Below are positions 55,518 through 63,443 of a stretch of DNA of 64,000 nt, in pieces. A program made the position numbers and the translations under genes. This DNA is from Streptomyces albiflavescens. GTDB taxonomy: Bacteria; Actinomycetota; Actinomycetes; Streptomycetales; Streptomycetaceae. The first letter of the stretch is position 1. The number at the start of each line of letters is the position of its first letter. The notes beneath the pieces are model-generated. The model did not search any database. It saw only the letters and a program-made list of their open reading frames with translations, and was not told the origin of the DNA. Location: the NCBI RefSeq assembly GCF_014645835.1, contig NZ_BMMM01000003.1, forward strand, positions 248,001 through 312,000. Reading direction: 5' to 3'.

Positions 55518-56492
55518 TCACAGGACGAAGACAGAGGACCCGGTGGTCCGTCCGGCTTCCAGGTCTCGGTGGGCCTGGACGGCGTCCTCGAGCCGGTAGC
55601 GCTGGTTGATCTCGATGGCGATGCGCCCCGAGGAGACGTGGTCGAACAGCTCTCCTGCCAGAGCATCGCGTTCGGCGGGGTCGGCGATGTAGTCGGCGAG
55701 GGCAGGTCGAGTGACGAACAGCGAGCCTCGGACAGCGAGTTGCATGGCGTCGATCGGTGGCACGGGGCCGGAGGCGGTGCCGAAGCAGACCAGCAGTCCC
55801 CGAGGTGCCAGCGAGGCCAGCGAGCCGGCGAAGGTGTCCTTGCCGACGCTGTCGAGCACCAGCGGTACACCGGCGCCGTCGGTCAGTTCCCGCACCCGCT
55901 CGGCCACGTTCTCGTGCTGGTAGCGGATGATGTGCTCGCATCCGTGTGCGCGGGCGAGCTCCGCCTTCTCCGCGGTGGAGACCGTTCCGATCACACGGAT
56001 GCCGAGCAGTGCGGCCCACTGGGAGACGATCAGGCCCACGCCGCCCGCGGCCGCGTGCAGCAGTACCGTGTCACCCTTCCGCAGCGGGTGGATCCTGCGC
56101 AGGAGGTAGGCCGCCGTCAGGCCGCGCATGGTCATCGCGGCCGCCGTCTCGCAGCTGATCCCATGGGGCAACCTGATCAAGTGCGAGGCGTCCATGACCC
56201 GTTCGGTGCTGTAGGCACCGAGGGGGCTCCCGGTGTACGTCACCCGGTCCCCCGCGGCGACGTTGGTGACGCCCTCGCCGACCGCCTCCACCACGCCGGC
56301 GGCCTCGACGCCGATGCCGTCGGGCAGCCGGACGGGGTAGAGCCCGGTACGGAAGTAGGTGTCGGCGAAGTTGAGGCCGACGGCTTCGTGCCGGATGCGC
56401 ACCTGGCCCGGTCCGGGGTCACCGACGGGCACCTCCTCCCAGGTGAGGACGTCTGGGCCACCGGTTTCGTAGAAGCGGACGGCATGTGCCAC
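55518..56492 (-). CDS. Quinone oxidoreductase-like MDR protein
   Basis: 324 residues, GTG start with GGGAG about 8 nt upstream. Zinc-free medium-chain reductase: start MAHAVRFYETGGPDVL, GVEAAGVVEAVGEGV, cofactor motif VLLHAAAGGVGLIVSQWAALLG, and the C-terminal INQRYRLEDAVQAHRDLE. Catalytic Cys/zinc ligands of alcohol dehydrogenases are absent. It reduces quinones or enone C=C bonds with NADPH. Within this cluster it could reduce an unsaturated intermediate. It lies 41 nt from the dioxygenase gene. Confidence 0.9.
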   Translation of the reverse strand: MAHAVRFYETGGPDVLTWEEVPVGDPGPGQVRIRHEAVGLNFADTYFRTGLYPVRLPDGIGVEAAGVVEAVGEGVTNVAAGDRVTYTGSPLGAYSTERVMDASHLIRLPHGISCETAAAMTMRGLTAAYLLRRIHPLRKGDTVLLHAAAGGVGLIVSQWAALLGIRVIGTVSTAEKAELARAHGCEHIIRYQHENVAERVRELTDGAGVPLVLDSVGKDTFAGSLASLAPRGLLVCFGTASGPVPPIDAMQLAVRGSLFVTRPALADYIADPAERDALAGELFDHVSSGRIAIEINQRYRLEDAVQAHRDLEAGRTTGSSVFVL

Positions 56493-56535
56493 AGGGAGCT
56501 CCCGGAGGGATCGTGGGGTGGGTAAGGGGGCCGGG

Positions 56536-57594
56536 TCAGGCCTGGACGTCGCGCAGCATGAAGCCGCGCTGTCCCGGGCGGCGGTTGGGCACCATGCCGA
56601 GCCGGGCGAGGGTCTCGTCGGCGTCGGCGTAGTACTCGCCGAGCTGGTAGATGCGCTTGGCGTCCGCTCCGGTGGCGATGTCGCGGCCGAGCGCCTCGGA
56701 GATCTTCACCATCTGCTCGACCTGGGCCACGGAGGACATCCGCTCGCCCTTGCCGCGCCAGAGGTTGTCCTCGTTGCCGACGCGCACGTGCTGGCCGAGG
56801 GCGATGGCGACTGCGTTCATCGGAGCCACGGCGCGCATGGAGCTCTCGATGGTCAGAACGGCGCCGTCCGGCACGCGGCGAATGAACTCGACCAGGTCGG
56901 CGGGGTGCCGGCCGGCGAAACCGCCGCCGATGGCCACGTAGTTGAGGATCAGCGGGCCGGTGTAGACGCCCGAGCGGATCAGCCGCTCCACGGTCTCCAG
57001 CTGTGCCAGGTGGGCGAGCTGGAAGTGCGGCTGGATGCCGTTCGCGCGCAGGCGCTCGAGGTGCTCCAGGTAGAAGTCCGGGCCGGCCTCGACGACCATG
57101 TCGCGGTAGGCCCGGTAGTAGTCGGGCTTCGCGATGGACGTGCCCTCCAGGTCGTCGTCGTTCATGATCTCGACGATGTTCATCTGGCTGGTGTTGATCG
57201 CGATCGTCACCTGGTCCGGCGCGGGGGTGAGTTCGGCCAGCAGGTGGCGGGTGTCGTAGGCGAGCCACTTGGCATCGCCGCCCTCACCCTCGGGGGCGAA
57301 GGAGATGGAACCGCCGATCTGGAGCACCATGTCCGGCACGGTCTCGCGCAGCCGCCCGAGCAGTTCGTTGAACATGGACATCCGCTTGGAGCCCTTGCCG
57401 TCGAGCTCACGCACATGGATGTGGAGCACCGTCGCGCCGGCGTTGTAACAGTCGACGGCCGCCTGTACGTGCTCGTCCATGGTCAGGGGCAGGTCGTCCG
57501 CGTCCCCGGGAAGCCACTCGGGGCCGTACGGCGCGGCCTGGATCACCAGCTTCTCCTGGTTCTCCGGGAAGAGGGAGTCGTCGTGGAAGTGCAC
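56536..57594 (-). CDS. BKACE (DUF849) beta-keto acid cleavage enzyme
   Basis: 352 residues. GTG start giving MHFHDDSLFPENQEKLVIQA, with a strong AAGGAG about 8 nt upstream. Zinc-binding and substrate motifs are intact: VLHIHVRELDGKG, TIAINTSQMNIV, QLAHLAQLETVERL, VGNEDNLWRGKGERMSS. Family reaction: a beta-keto acid plus acetyl-CoA gives acetoacetate plus a new acyl-CoA. The substrate side chain varies by subfamily (carnitine, lysine-derived and others). First gene of the operon that includes TauD and acetoacetate-CoA ligase. The longer first residues of an upstream frame have no ribosome site. Confidence 0.9.
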   Translation of the reverse strand: MHFHDDSLFPENQEKLVIQAAPYGPEWLPGDADDLPLTMDEHVQAAVDCYNAGATVLHIHVRELDGKGSKRMSMFNELLGRLRETVPDMVLQIGGSISFAPEGEGGDAKWLAYDTRHLLAELTPAPDQVTIAINTSQMNIVEIMNDDDLEGTSIAKPDYYRAYRDMVVEAGPDFYLEHLERLRANGIQPHFQLAHLAQLETVERLIRSGVYTGPLILNYVAIGGGFAGRHPADLVEFIRRVPDGAVLTIESSMRAVAPMNAVAIALGQHVRVGNEDNLWRGKGERMSSVAQVEQMVKISEALGRDIATGADAKRIYQLGEYYADADETLARLGMVPNRRPGQRGFMLRDVQA

Positions 57595-57968
57595 GGTGCT
57601 TCTCCTTGGCGTCGGGGACATGGCGTCCCGGAGCGGGCGGCCGACGGGACGACATGTCCTGCGGCAGCGGTCGTCCGGGCTGGTGGCAGCACGTGGCCCA
57701 GATGGTCGCGGGCCGGTCCGGAGGGAGTGCCCTCAGGGGAGTCGAAGGGTCTTCCCTCCGGAGGCCGGCCGCCTGCGCGGTGGTGCCACGGTAGGGCGGG
57801 CGGCAGGTGCCCGCTTTGCCTGTGGTGACAGGTGACTTGCCAATCGGGGACACACGTATGGGTACAGCGGCGCTACCGTCCGCGTGCGTCCCGCGGATGC
57901 GGCGGCGCTACCGTCCGCGTGCGTCCCGCGGATGCGGCGGCGCTACCGTCCGTGTGCGTCCCGCGGGT
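57595..57968. promoter_or_regulatory. Promoter region of the BKACE operon with a tandem repeat
   Basis: 374 bases without a gene. CCTGTGGTGACAGG (57819-57832) is a short inverted repeat that may be a regulator site. The AraC-proximal end consists of the 35-bp tandem repeat listed separately. Confidence 0.4.
57868..57968. repeat. 35-bp tandem repeat, about 2.9 units
   Basis: Unit CGGCGCTACCGTCCGCGTGC plus 15 bases, exact in units 1 (57868-57902) and 2 (57903-57937), with a C-to-T change in unit 3, which is cut short. No spacers. It ends exactly at the AraC stop codon, so it is the 3' flank of that gene. Confidence 0.8.
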
Positions 57969-58991
57969 TCAGCTTCCGTCGAGCGTCGCCGAGCCGGTCC
58001 GGCTCTTGCGCCAATCCCGCGGACCGGTGCCGAACTGTTCGTGGAACCAGCGGGAGAACGCACTCAGCGACGAGAACCCCAGCAGGGTGGATACCTCGGT
58101 CAGGGAACGGCTGGGATTGGCGACGAACTGCTCCGCGAGCGCTCTGCGGGTCGTATTGAGCAGGGAGGAGAACGTCTCCCCGCACCGGGCCAGATGGCGG
58201 TGCACGGTGCGCCGGTCGACGTCGAGGCTGCGCGCGATCTGCTCGATGGAGCAGCGCCCGGTCGGCAGCAGCGCCTCGATCAGGTCGCGCACCCGGTCGG
58301 CCTCGGAGGCCTCCTTGGGGGCCGCGAAGGGCTCGAAGTACTGCCAGGTGTAGCTGCGCAGTTGTGCGTCGGCCATGGCGTTGGGGGCGTCCAGGTCCTC
58401 GGCGTAGAAGACGATGCCGTTGAAGCCGCGGTCGAACTCCACCACCGGCCCGAACAGGCGACGGTGTCCGGCGGTGTCGCGCGGCGCCCGGTGGGTGAAG
58501 CAGACCGACGACGGACGCCAGCGCGGGCCGAGGAAGCCGCACAGCACGCGGTGGAACGCGCCCACGGCGAGCTCCGTGCCCTGCCGGGCCGGCTGCGGCT
58601 CGCCGAGCCGGAGGTCGACCTTGAGCGTGGCCACCCCATTGCCTTCCGAGAGCCGGGCGTGCAGTACCTCGTTGTACGTGTGCTGATGGCGGATCAGCAG
58701 GGCCAAGGCGCTGCGCACGTCGGGCTCTTCACGCACGAGCAGGCTGATCGGACCAAGGTTGGAGAAGCGCCGCAGCTCCGCCAGGTGCAGCCCGAAATCC
58801 TCGCGCCCGGAGGCGGCGGCCGACAGCTCCAGCAGGCTGACCACCGCCGTGCCCGAGATCCACCGGTCCTGGACGGCAAGGTCCGCGGTGTCCAGGCCGA
58901 CGCTCCTCATCATCTCCCGCGGATCCAGACCGAGGGAACGACTCAGCTCGACGTAACCGTTCAGCGCGGCGGTGCGGGCAAGGGGCCTCAT
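57969..58991 (-). CDS. AraC family transcriptional regulator
   Basis: 340 residues. ATG MRPLARTAALNGYVELS preferred over a GTG two codons earlier because GGAG lies about 8 nt upstream. The N-terminal part (SRSLGLDPREMMRSVGLDTA) is the PF12625-type sensor domain of the OruR/ArgR-like AraC subgroup. The two helix-turn-helix motifs are SIEQIARSLDVDRRTVHRHL and SLTEVSTLLGFSSLSAFSRW, ending FHEQFGTGPRDWR. It lies between the two halves of the catabolic cluster and is the likely activator of both. Confidence 0.9.
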   Translation of the reverse strand: MRPLARTAALNGYVELSRSLGLDPREMMRSVGLDTADLAVQDRWISGTAVVSLLELSAAASGREDFGLHLAELRRFSNLGPISLLVREEPDVRSALALLIRHQHTYNEVLHARLSEGNGVATLKVDLRLGEPQPARQGTELAVGAFHRVLCGFLGPRWRPSSVCFTHRAPRDTAGHRRLFGPVVEFDRGFNGIVFYAEDLDAPNAMADAQLRSYTWQYFEPFAAPKEASEADRVRDLIEALLPTGRCSIEQIARSLDVDRRTVHRHLARCGETFSSLLNTTRRALAEQFVANPSRSLTEVSTLLGFSSLSAFSRWFHEQFGTGPRDWRKSRTGSATLDGS

Positions 58992-59461
58992 GGGCACGCT
59001 CCAGGGGCTGCGGGTCCCCAGAAGTTAAGTTTCCCGTCTCCTTACGTCAAGCATGACGGACGAGTGATTCGCAGCATCCCCGTTCGACGCGGCCCTGCGG
59101 CGACGGCATGGCTGCGTGCCCGGCGTGGAGCTTGGTCGCTTGCCCGACGCGGGGGCACGGCCGGGTGCGCGGAGCATGGTCGCCTGCCTGGGGTGGGGCC
59201 TGGCCGGGTGTCCGGTGCGGGACGTGGTCGTCTGCCCGGCGTGGAGTACGGCCAGGTGCCTGGCGCGCGTAGGCGGACAACAGCCGGGGCACACGGGCAC
59301 CCTGCCGCGGCAGGCACGGCGAGGCAGGCGCCGCCGTCTCAGCTGTCTCCAGGCGTTTCAGGACGCACACTGACCCATTGCTGACCCTCCTGACGAATGC
59401 TCAGGCCGACTTCCCGACGTGAGCGCACTTCTGTGCGGTCGACACCGGTGTGGCGATGGGA
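58992..59461. other. Gene-free region with degenerate repeats
   Basis: About 470 bases between the AraC start and the ALDH stop. From roughly 59100 to 59260 there are three or four degenerate copies, about 46-50 bp apart, of sequence around TGGTCGYYTGCCYGRCGTGG. Copy C of the dispersed repeat is at 59357-59395. Nothing here looks coding. The AraC promoter should lie at 59000-59060. Confidence 0.4.
59357..59395. repeat. Dispersed repeat, diverged copy C
   Basis: TTCAGGACGCACACTGACCC then ATTGCTGACCCTCCTGACG, aligned to copies A and B with a 1-nt gap and about six differences over 39 bases. It lies downstream of the ALDH gene. Confidence 0.65.
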
Positions 59462-60883
59462 TCACCGGGTGCGGATCCAGACGGTCTTCTCCCGGGTCCA
59501 CTGGTCGAAGGCGTTGGTCGATTTCTCCACGCCGCCGAACCCGGACTGCTTCCAGCCGCCGAAGGGTGTGGTGATGTCGCCCTCGCTGTAGGCGTTGACG
59601 GAGACGACGCCGGCCTGGATGTCGCGTGCCAGCCTGAGGGCGGCGTCGAGGTCGCGGGTCCACACCGAGGCGGCGAGCCCGTATTCGGTGGCGTTCGCCA
59701 GGTACATCGCCTCGTCTTCGGACGTGAAGGTCTGGACGGTGACGACGGGCCCGAACAGTTCCTTGGTGAGTACATCGCTGCCTTCGGGAGCGTGGGTGAT
59801 CACGGTGGGCGGGTAATAGGCCCCGCGCTGCGGCAGGCCGTGCGGCAGCCCTCCGGTGTGAATGCGGGCTCCATCGGCCCGGGCGGCTTCCACCGCCGCC
59901 GCGACCCGGTCGAAGGCGGCCCGGTTGATCAGTGGCCCCACCTGCGTGCGAGGGTCCGCGGGATCGCCGATGACCAGGCGCTTCGCGGCGGTCGTGAACC
60001 GCTCCAGTACCTCGTCGGCGATGCTGTTGTGGATCAGGACGCGGGAACCGGCCGTGCAGTTCTGCCCCATCGTCAGGAATGCGGCCTCGATCATGTGATC
60101 GATGAGCTCGTCCCCGTAGGCGAGCGCGTCGGCCATCAGCACCTGGGGGCTCTTGCCGCCCATCTCCAGCGAGACGCGTTTGAAGTTGCTGTCGGCCGCG
60201 TCCTTGAGGATGCGGCGCCCGGTCCCCGTGGAGCCGGTGAACGAGAGGGCACCCACGACGGGGCTGCGGGCCAGGGCGGCGCCGGTGACGGAGCCGTGGC
60301 CGGTCAGGACCGTGAGGACCCCCTCGGGAAGGCCGGCCTCGGCAGCGAGTCCGGCCAGGTGCAGGGCCGAGCGCGGGGTCGCCTCGGCGGGCTTGACCAA
60401 CAGGCAGTTGCCCGCGGCGAGGGCGGGGCCGACCTTCCACGCAGTCATGGCCAGCGGGTAGTTCCAGGGCAGGATCGCCGCCACCACCCCCACCGGTTCC
60501 CGGCTCATCAGGCCCAGGCCGTCCTTCCCGCCGGGGGCGATCCTGCCGAACACCTTGTCGGCCGCTTCGGCGAACCAGCGGATCGACTCGACAGCGCCGG
60601 GTACGTCGCTGGTGAGGCACTCCGTGATCGGCTTTCCCGCGTCCTCGCTGTCCAGCCGGGCCAGGATCCCGGCGTCGCGTTCCATCAGGTCGGCGAGTCG
60701 CAGCAGCACCGCGCTGCGCTCCCGGACCGGCAGCCGCGACCACACGCCGGATGCGAAGACCTGCCGGGCCCGCTCAACCGCCTTGGCGACTTCTTCGGCG
60801 CTGGTGGCGGGCACGGTGGTGATCAGCTCCCCGGTGGCCGGGTTGACGACGCTCAGCGTGGCGGGGCTCTCGACTGTGGTCAT
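59462..60883 (-). CDS. Aldehyde dehydrogenase (NAD(P)+-dependent)
   Basis: 473 residues. ATG MTTVESPATLS with GGAGGAGA about 4 nt upstream. Motifs: PWNYPLAMTAWKVGPALAAG, KPAEATP, FTGSTGTGRRI, catalytic Glu in LEMGGKSPQV and catalytic Cys in GQNCTAGSRVLI, C-terminal FGGWKQSGFGGVEKS. It oxidises an aldehyde to the acid, similar in sequence to betaine- and gamma-amino-aldehyde dehydrogenases. Its start overlaps the SDR stop (ATGA). In the scheme it would give the carboxylic acid that becomes the BKACE substrate. Confidence 0.92.
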   Translation of the reverse strand: MTTVESPATLSVVNPATGELITTVPATSAEEVAKAVERARQVFASGVWSRLPVRERSAVLLRLADLMERDAGILARLDSEDAGKPITECLTSDVPGAVESIRWFAEAADKVFGRIAPGGKDGLGLMSREPVGVVAAILPWNYPLAMTAWKVGPALAAGNCLLVKPAEATPRSALHLAGLAAEAGLPEGVLTVLTGHGSVTGAALARSPVVGALSFTGSTGTGRRILKDAADSNFKRVSLEMGGKSPQVLMADALAYGDELIDHMIEAAFLTMGQNCTAGSRVLIHNSIADEVLERFTTAAKRLVIGDPADPRTQVGPLINRAAFDRVAAAVEAARADGARIHTGGLPHGLPQRGAYYPPTVITHAPEGSDVLTKELFGPVVTVQTFTSEDEAMYLANATEYGLAASVWTRDLDAALRLARDIQAGVVSVNAYSEGDITTPFGGWKQSGFGGVEKSTNAFDQWTREKTVWIRTR

Positions 60884-61758
60884 TTCTCCTCCACCAGTTC
60901 CCAACGTCCATCGATCTGCCGTGCCAGTCCCCGGCGGCGCAGCTCCTCCAGATAGCGGGCCATGCCGCGCTCACCCCTCTGACGGAACAGCGGGAGCACC
61001 TTTGGCAACAGGTTCGGCGCCAGCATCGCGAACCGGACCAGACGGGACTCACCGGTCCGGGGGTATGCCTCCAGACGGGGCTTGTCGAGCAGGCTCACCA
61101 CGGCCGCCACGACGTCGGCGGGCTGCTGTGGCGGATCCTGGAACTGCATGGAGTTCCCGCCGTCCACGGCCTCCTGGCGCAGCATCCGGGTGTCGGTTGC
61201 CGACGGCAACACCGACCCGGCCAGGATGCCCTTGCTCCGCAGGTCGAGCCCGAGGGCGAGCATCGCCCCACGCAACCCGAACTTCGAGGCCGTGTAGATC
61301 GGGGTCTCGCCCAGCGGGAAGATCCCGCCGAGGGAGACGGTGGTGACCACGCGGGCATCCCGGGAGGCTTGCAGCAACGGGACAGCGATCCTGGTGGCGA
61401 CCAGCGGCGAGGTCAGGTTGAGGGTGATCTCCTGCTCGATGCTCTCGACGCTGCGCACGTCGAAGCGTTCGGCGCTGGTCATTCCCACGTTGTTGACGAG
61501 CACGTCGAGACGGCCGTACGCGTCGGCAACCTGATCGAAAAGGTGCTCCACCTGGGCCCGGTCCACCAGGTCGCAGCCGAGAGCGGTGTGGCCGGCACCG
61601 GGAAGCTCGACGGCGACCCGCTTGGCGCGGGCCTCGTCGATGTCGACGACCACGCAGCGGGCACCCCCGGTGGCGAAACGACGGCACACCGCGCTGCCGA
61701 TCCCGCCGGCGCCGCCGGTCACCAGCATGACCTTGTCACGGAAGTCGAAGCCGCTCAC
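60880..61758 (-). CDS. SDR family oxidoreductase of the FMO operon
   Basis: 292 residues. GTG start (VSGFDFRDKVMLVTGGAGGI) overlapping the FMO stop. Cofactor motif TGGAGGIG, NNVGMTSAERF, catalytic Ser in VVTTVSLGGIFPLG and YTASK with Tyr and Lys. After the fold the C-terminus continues about 60 residues with basic helices (RFAMLAPNLLPKVLPLFRQRG), as seen in membrane-associated SDRs. It oxidises or reduces an alcohol/ketone intermediate between the FMO and ALDH steps. Confidence 0.9.
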   Translation of the reverse strand: MSGFDFRDKVMLVTGGAGGIGSAVCRRFATGGARCVVVDIDEARAKRVAVELPGAGHTALGCDLVDRAQVEHLFDQVADAYGRLDVLVNNVGMTSAERFDVRSVESIEQEITLNLTSPLVATRIAVPLLQASRDARVVTTVSLGGIFPLGETPIYTASKFGLRGAMLALGLDLRSKGILAGSVLPSATDTRMLRQEAVDGGNSMQFQDPPQQPADVVAAVVSLLDKPRLEAYPRTGESRLVRFAMLAPNLLPKVLPLFRQRGERGMARYLEELRRRGLARQIDGRWELVEEK

Positions 61759-63101
61759 GACACCGCCTCCGCGTCCCGCAGGGACCGCACGCGCGGCGGC
61801 CGGCCTTCGGTGCGCCAGCCCATCTCGGCCGCGATCCTGGCGAGGTGCTTCACGAGGGCCGCGCTGTCGACGTAGCCGGTGTGCCGGGGCGAGTCGACGA
61901 ACTTGATGCCGCCGGACAGGTCCGGGCGGTCGGTACGGATCATGCTTGCGAATCGCTCCGCGTTCGGCAGCCGGTGCGCCGCATCGTGGATGTGCCCGGC
62001 GATCAGCTGAGCCTGGGTGTCGAAGAGCTGGTACGCGCCGGAGTTGGTCTCGACGAAGCCGACTCCGCACAGGCCCTGGTGCTCGCGGGAGAACGACGAC
62101 AGGTACAGGTCGGGGTGCTGCTCGTCGCCGAAGTACTTCTGCGCGACCGGCACCTTGTGGACGTAACCCGTGGCCAGCAGGATCAGGTCGAAGTCGTCGC
62201 GGGTGCCGTCCGTGAAGTGGACCGTGCTGCCCTCGGTGCGGGCGATCCCCGGTCTGGCGCTGATGTCGCCGTGCTGGAGGTGGTGGATCAGCATCGAGTT
62301 GATCGCGGGGTGGGTCTCGAACAGCTTGTGGTCGGGCTTCTGCAGGCCCAGGCGCGTCGGGTCGCCGTTGATGATGCGCAGGAGGGTGCCGAAGACCCGC
62401 TGTGCCAGCCACATCGGCAGATGCGGCCCGTTGTTGGCGATGGTGTCCACCGGCCGGCCGAAGAGGTGCTTGGGGATGAACCAGTAGCCGCGGCGCATGC
62501 TGATCACCGCGTGGTCCGCGCTGCGGGCCGCGTCGCAGGCGATGTCGCAGCCGGAGTTTCCCGCTCCCACGACCAGGACCCGCTTGCCGCGCAGTTCCTC
62601 CGCGCTGCGGTAGCCGACCGTGTGGCGGACCTCGCCGGTGAAATTCCCGGGCAGTTCCGGGACGTTGGGGTGCCACTGGGAACCCGTGCACACCACGACC
62701 TGGCTGTGCACGGTTTGCCGTCCGTCGGTCCGGGTGACCGCCCAAGTGCCGTCCGCGTTCTTCTCGACGCTTTCGACCTCGACGCCGAACCGAATGCGCT
62801 CCGTCAGCTCATAGGCGTCGGCGAAGGACCTCAGGTACGAGAGGATCTGCCGGTGCGGGGGATAATCGGCGAATTCGTCGGGCATGGGAAAACCTCCGAA
62901 GCCCGAGAGGGTCTTGCTGGAAATGAAATGGGCCGACTCGTACATCGGGCTGCCGGGGTTGTCGATGTCCCAGATGCCGCCGGGCCCTGTGTGCCGTTCA
63001 AGATGCGTGTACGGCAGATTCCGCTCCATCAGGGCTCTGGCGACTGCCAGCCCGGCAGGTCCCGCTCCGATCACGCACGTGTCGTACTGGATATTTCCCA
63101 T
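61755..63101 (-). CDS. Flavin-containing monooxygenase (group B)
   Basis: 448 residues. ATG MGNIQYDTCVIGAGPAG with AAGGGA about 9 nt upstream. FAD motif GAGPAGLAVARAL, NADPH motif VVGAGNSGCDIA, and the FMO fingerprint FTGEVRHTVGYR between them. LATGYVHKVPVAQKYF is the usual second part. It inserts one oxygen into N, S or a ketone (Baeyer-Villiger). First gene of the FMO-SDR-ALDH operon, all overlapping by 4 nt. The closest annotated role in this context would be start of the catabolic chain. Confidence 0.92.
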   Translation of the reverse strand: MGNIQYDTCVIGAGPAGLAVARALMERNLPYTHLERHTGPGGIWDIDNPGSPMYESAHFISSKTLSGFGGFPMPDEFADYPPHRQILSYLRSFADAYELTERIRFGVEVESVEKNADGTWAVTRTDGRQTVHSQVVVCTGSQWHPNVPELPGNFTGEVRHTVGYRSAEELRGKRVLVVGAGNSGCDIACDAARSADHAVISMRRGYWFIPKHLFGRPVDTIANNGPHLPMWLAQRVFGTLLRIINGDPTRLGLQKPDHKLFETHPAINSMLIHHLQHGDISARPGIARTEGSTVHFTDGTRDDFDLILLATGYVHKVPVAQKYFGDEQHPDLYLSSFSREHQGLCGVGFVETNSGAYQLFDTQAQLIAGHIHDAAHRLPNAERFASMIRTDRPDLSGGIKFVDSPRHTGYVDSAALVKHLARIAAEMGWRTEGRPPRVRSLRDAEAVS

Positions 63102-63443
63102 AAACCAGATCCCTTTTCCAGCCGTTTGCGGTCCCATTTCTGAAGGGCTGAAAAGAACTTATTCATCTGCAGTTCAGCGGGAAATGGTCCGTGCGGTCAA
63201 AGAGGGGGCTTGGGCGGCCAGGCGCTTGCCGCCCACGCTGCCCAGTCGTCCGGCTCCGGCCGGAACAGGGCGCGGGCCCGGCAGGGCTCACCGCAGCACG
63301 CCGGCTCGTGTTGCCGGCCGCGTGCTGGGTCGTACCGCTTGCACGTGCCGGTAGGTGCACAGCCTCAACTGGGCGGGGTGTTTCCGGCGGCGTCGCGGTT
63401 ACGCCACTGCGCTCGGGAAAGCCCGGCAGCGGCTACACGCGCC
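63102..63443. other. Gene-free region before the partial MFS gene
   Basis: 342 bases; it should hold the FMO promoter. GGGCGGC and GCCGCCC (about 63210-63240) form a hairpin that might terminate the MFS transcript. No coding region is supported. Confidence 0.35.

Noticed and set aside
57868..57968. CRISPR array
   Set aside because: Repeats are directly adjacent without spacers and no cas genes are near.
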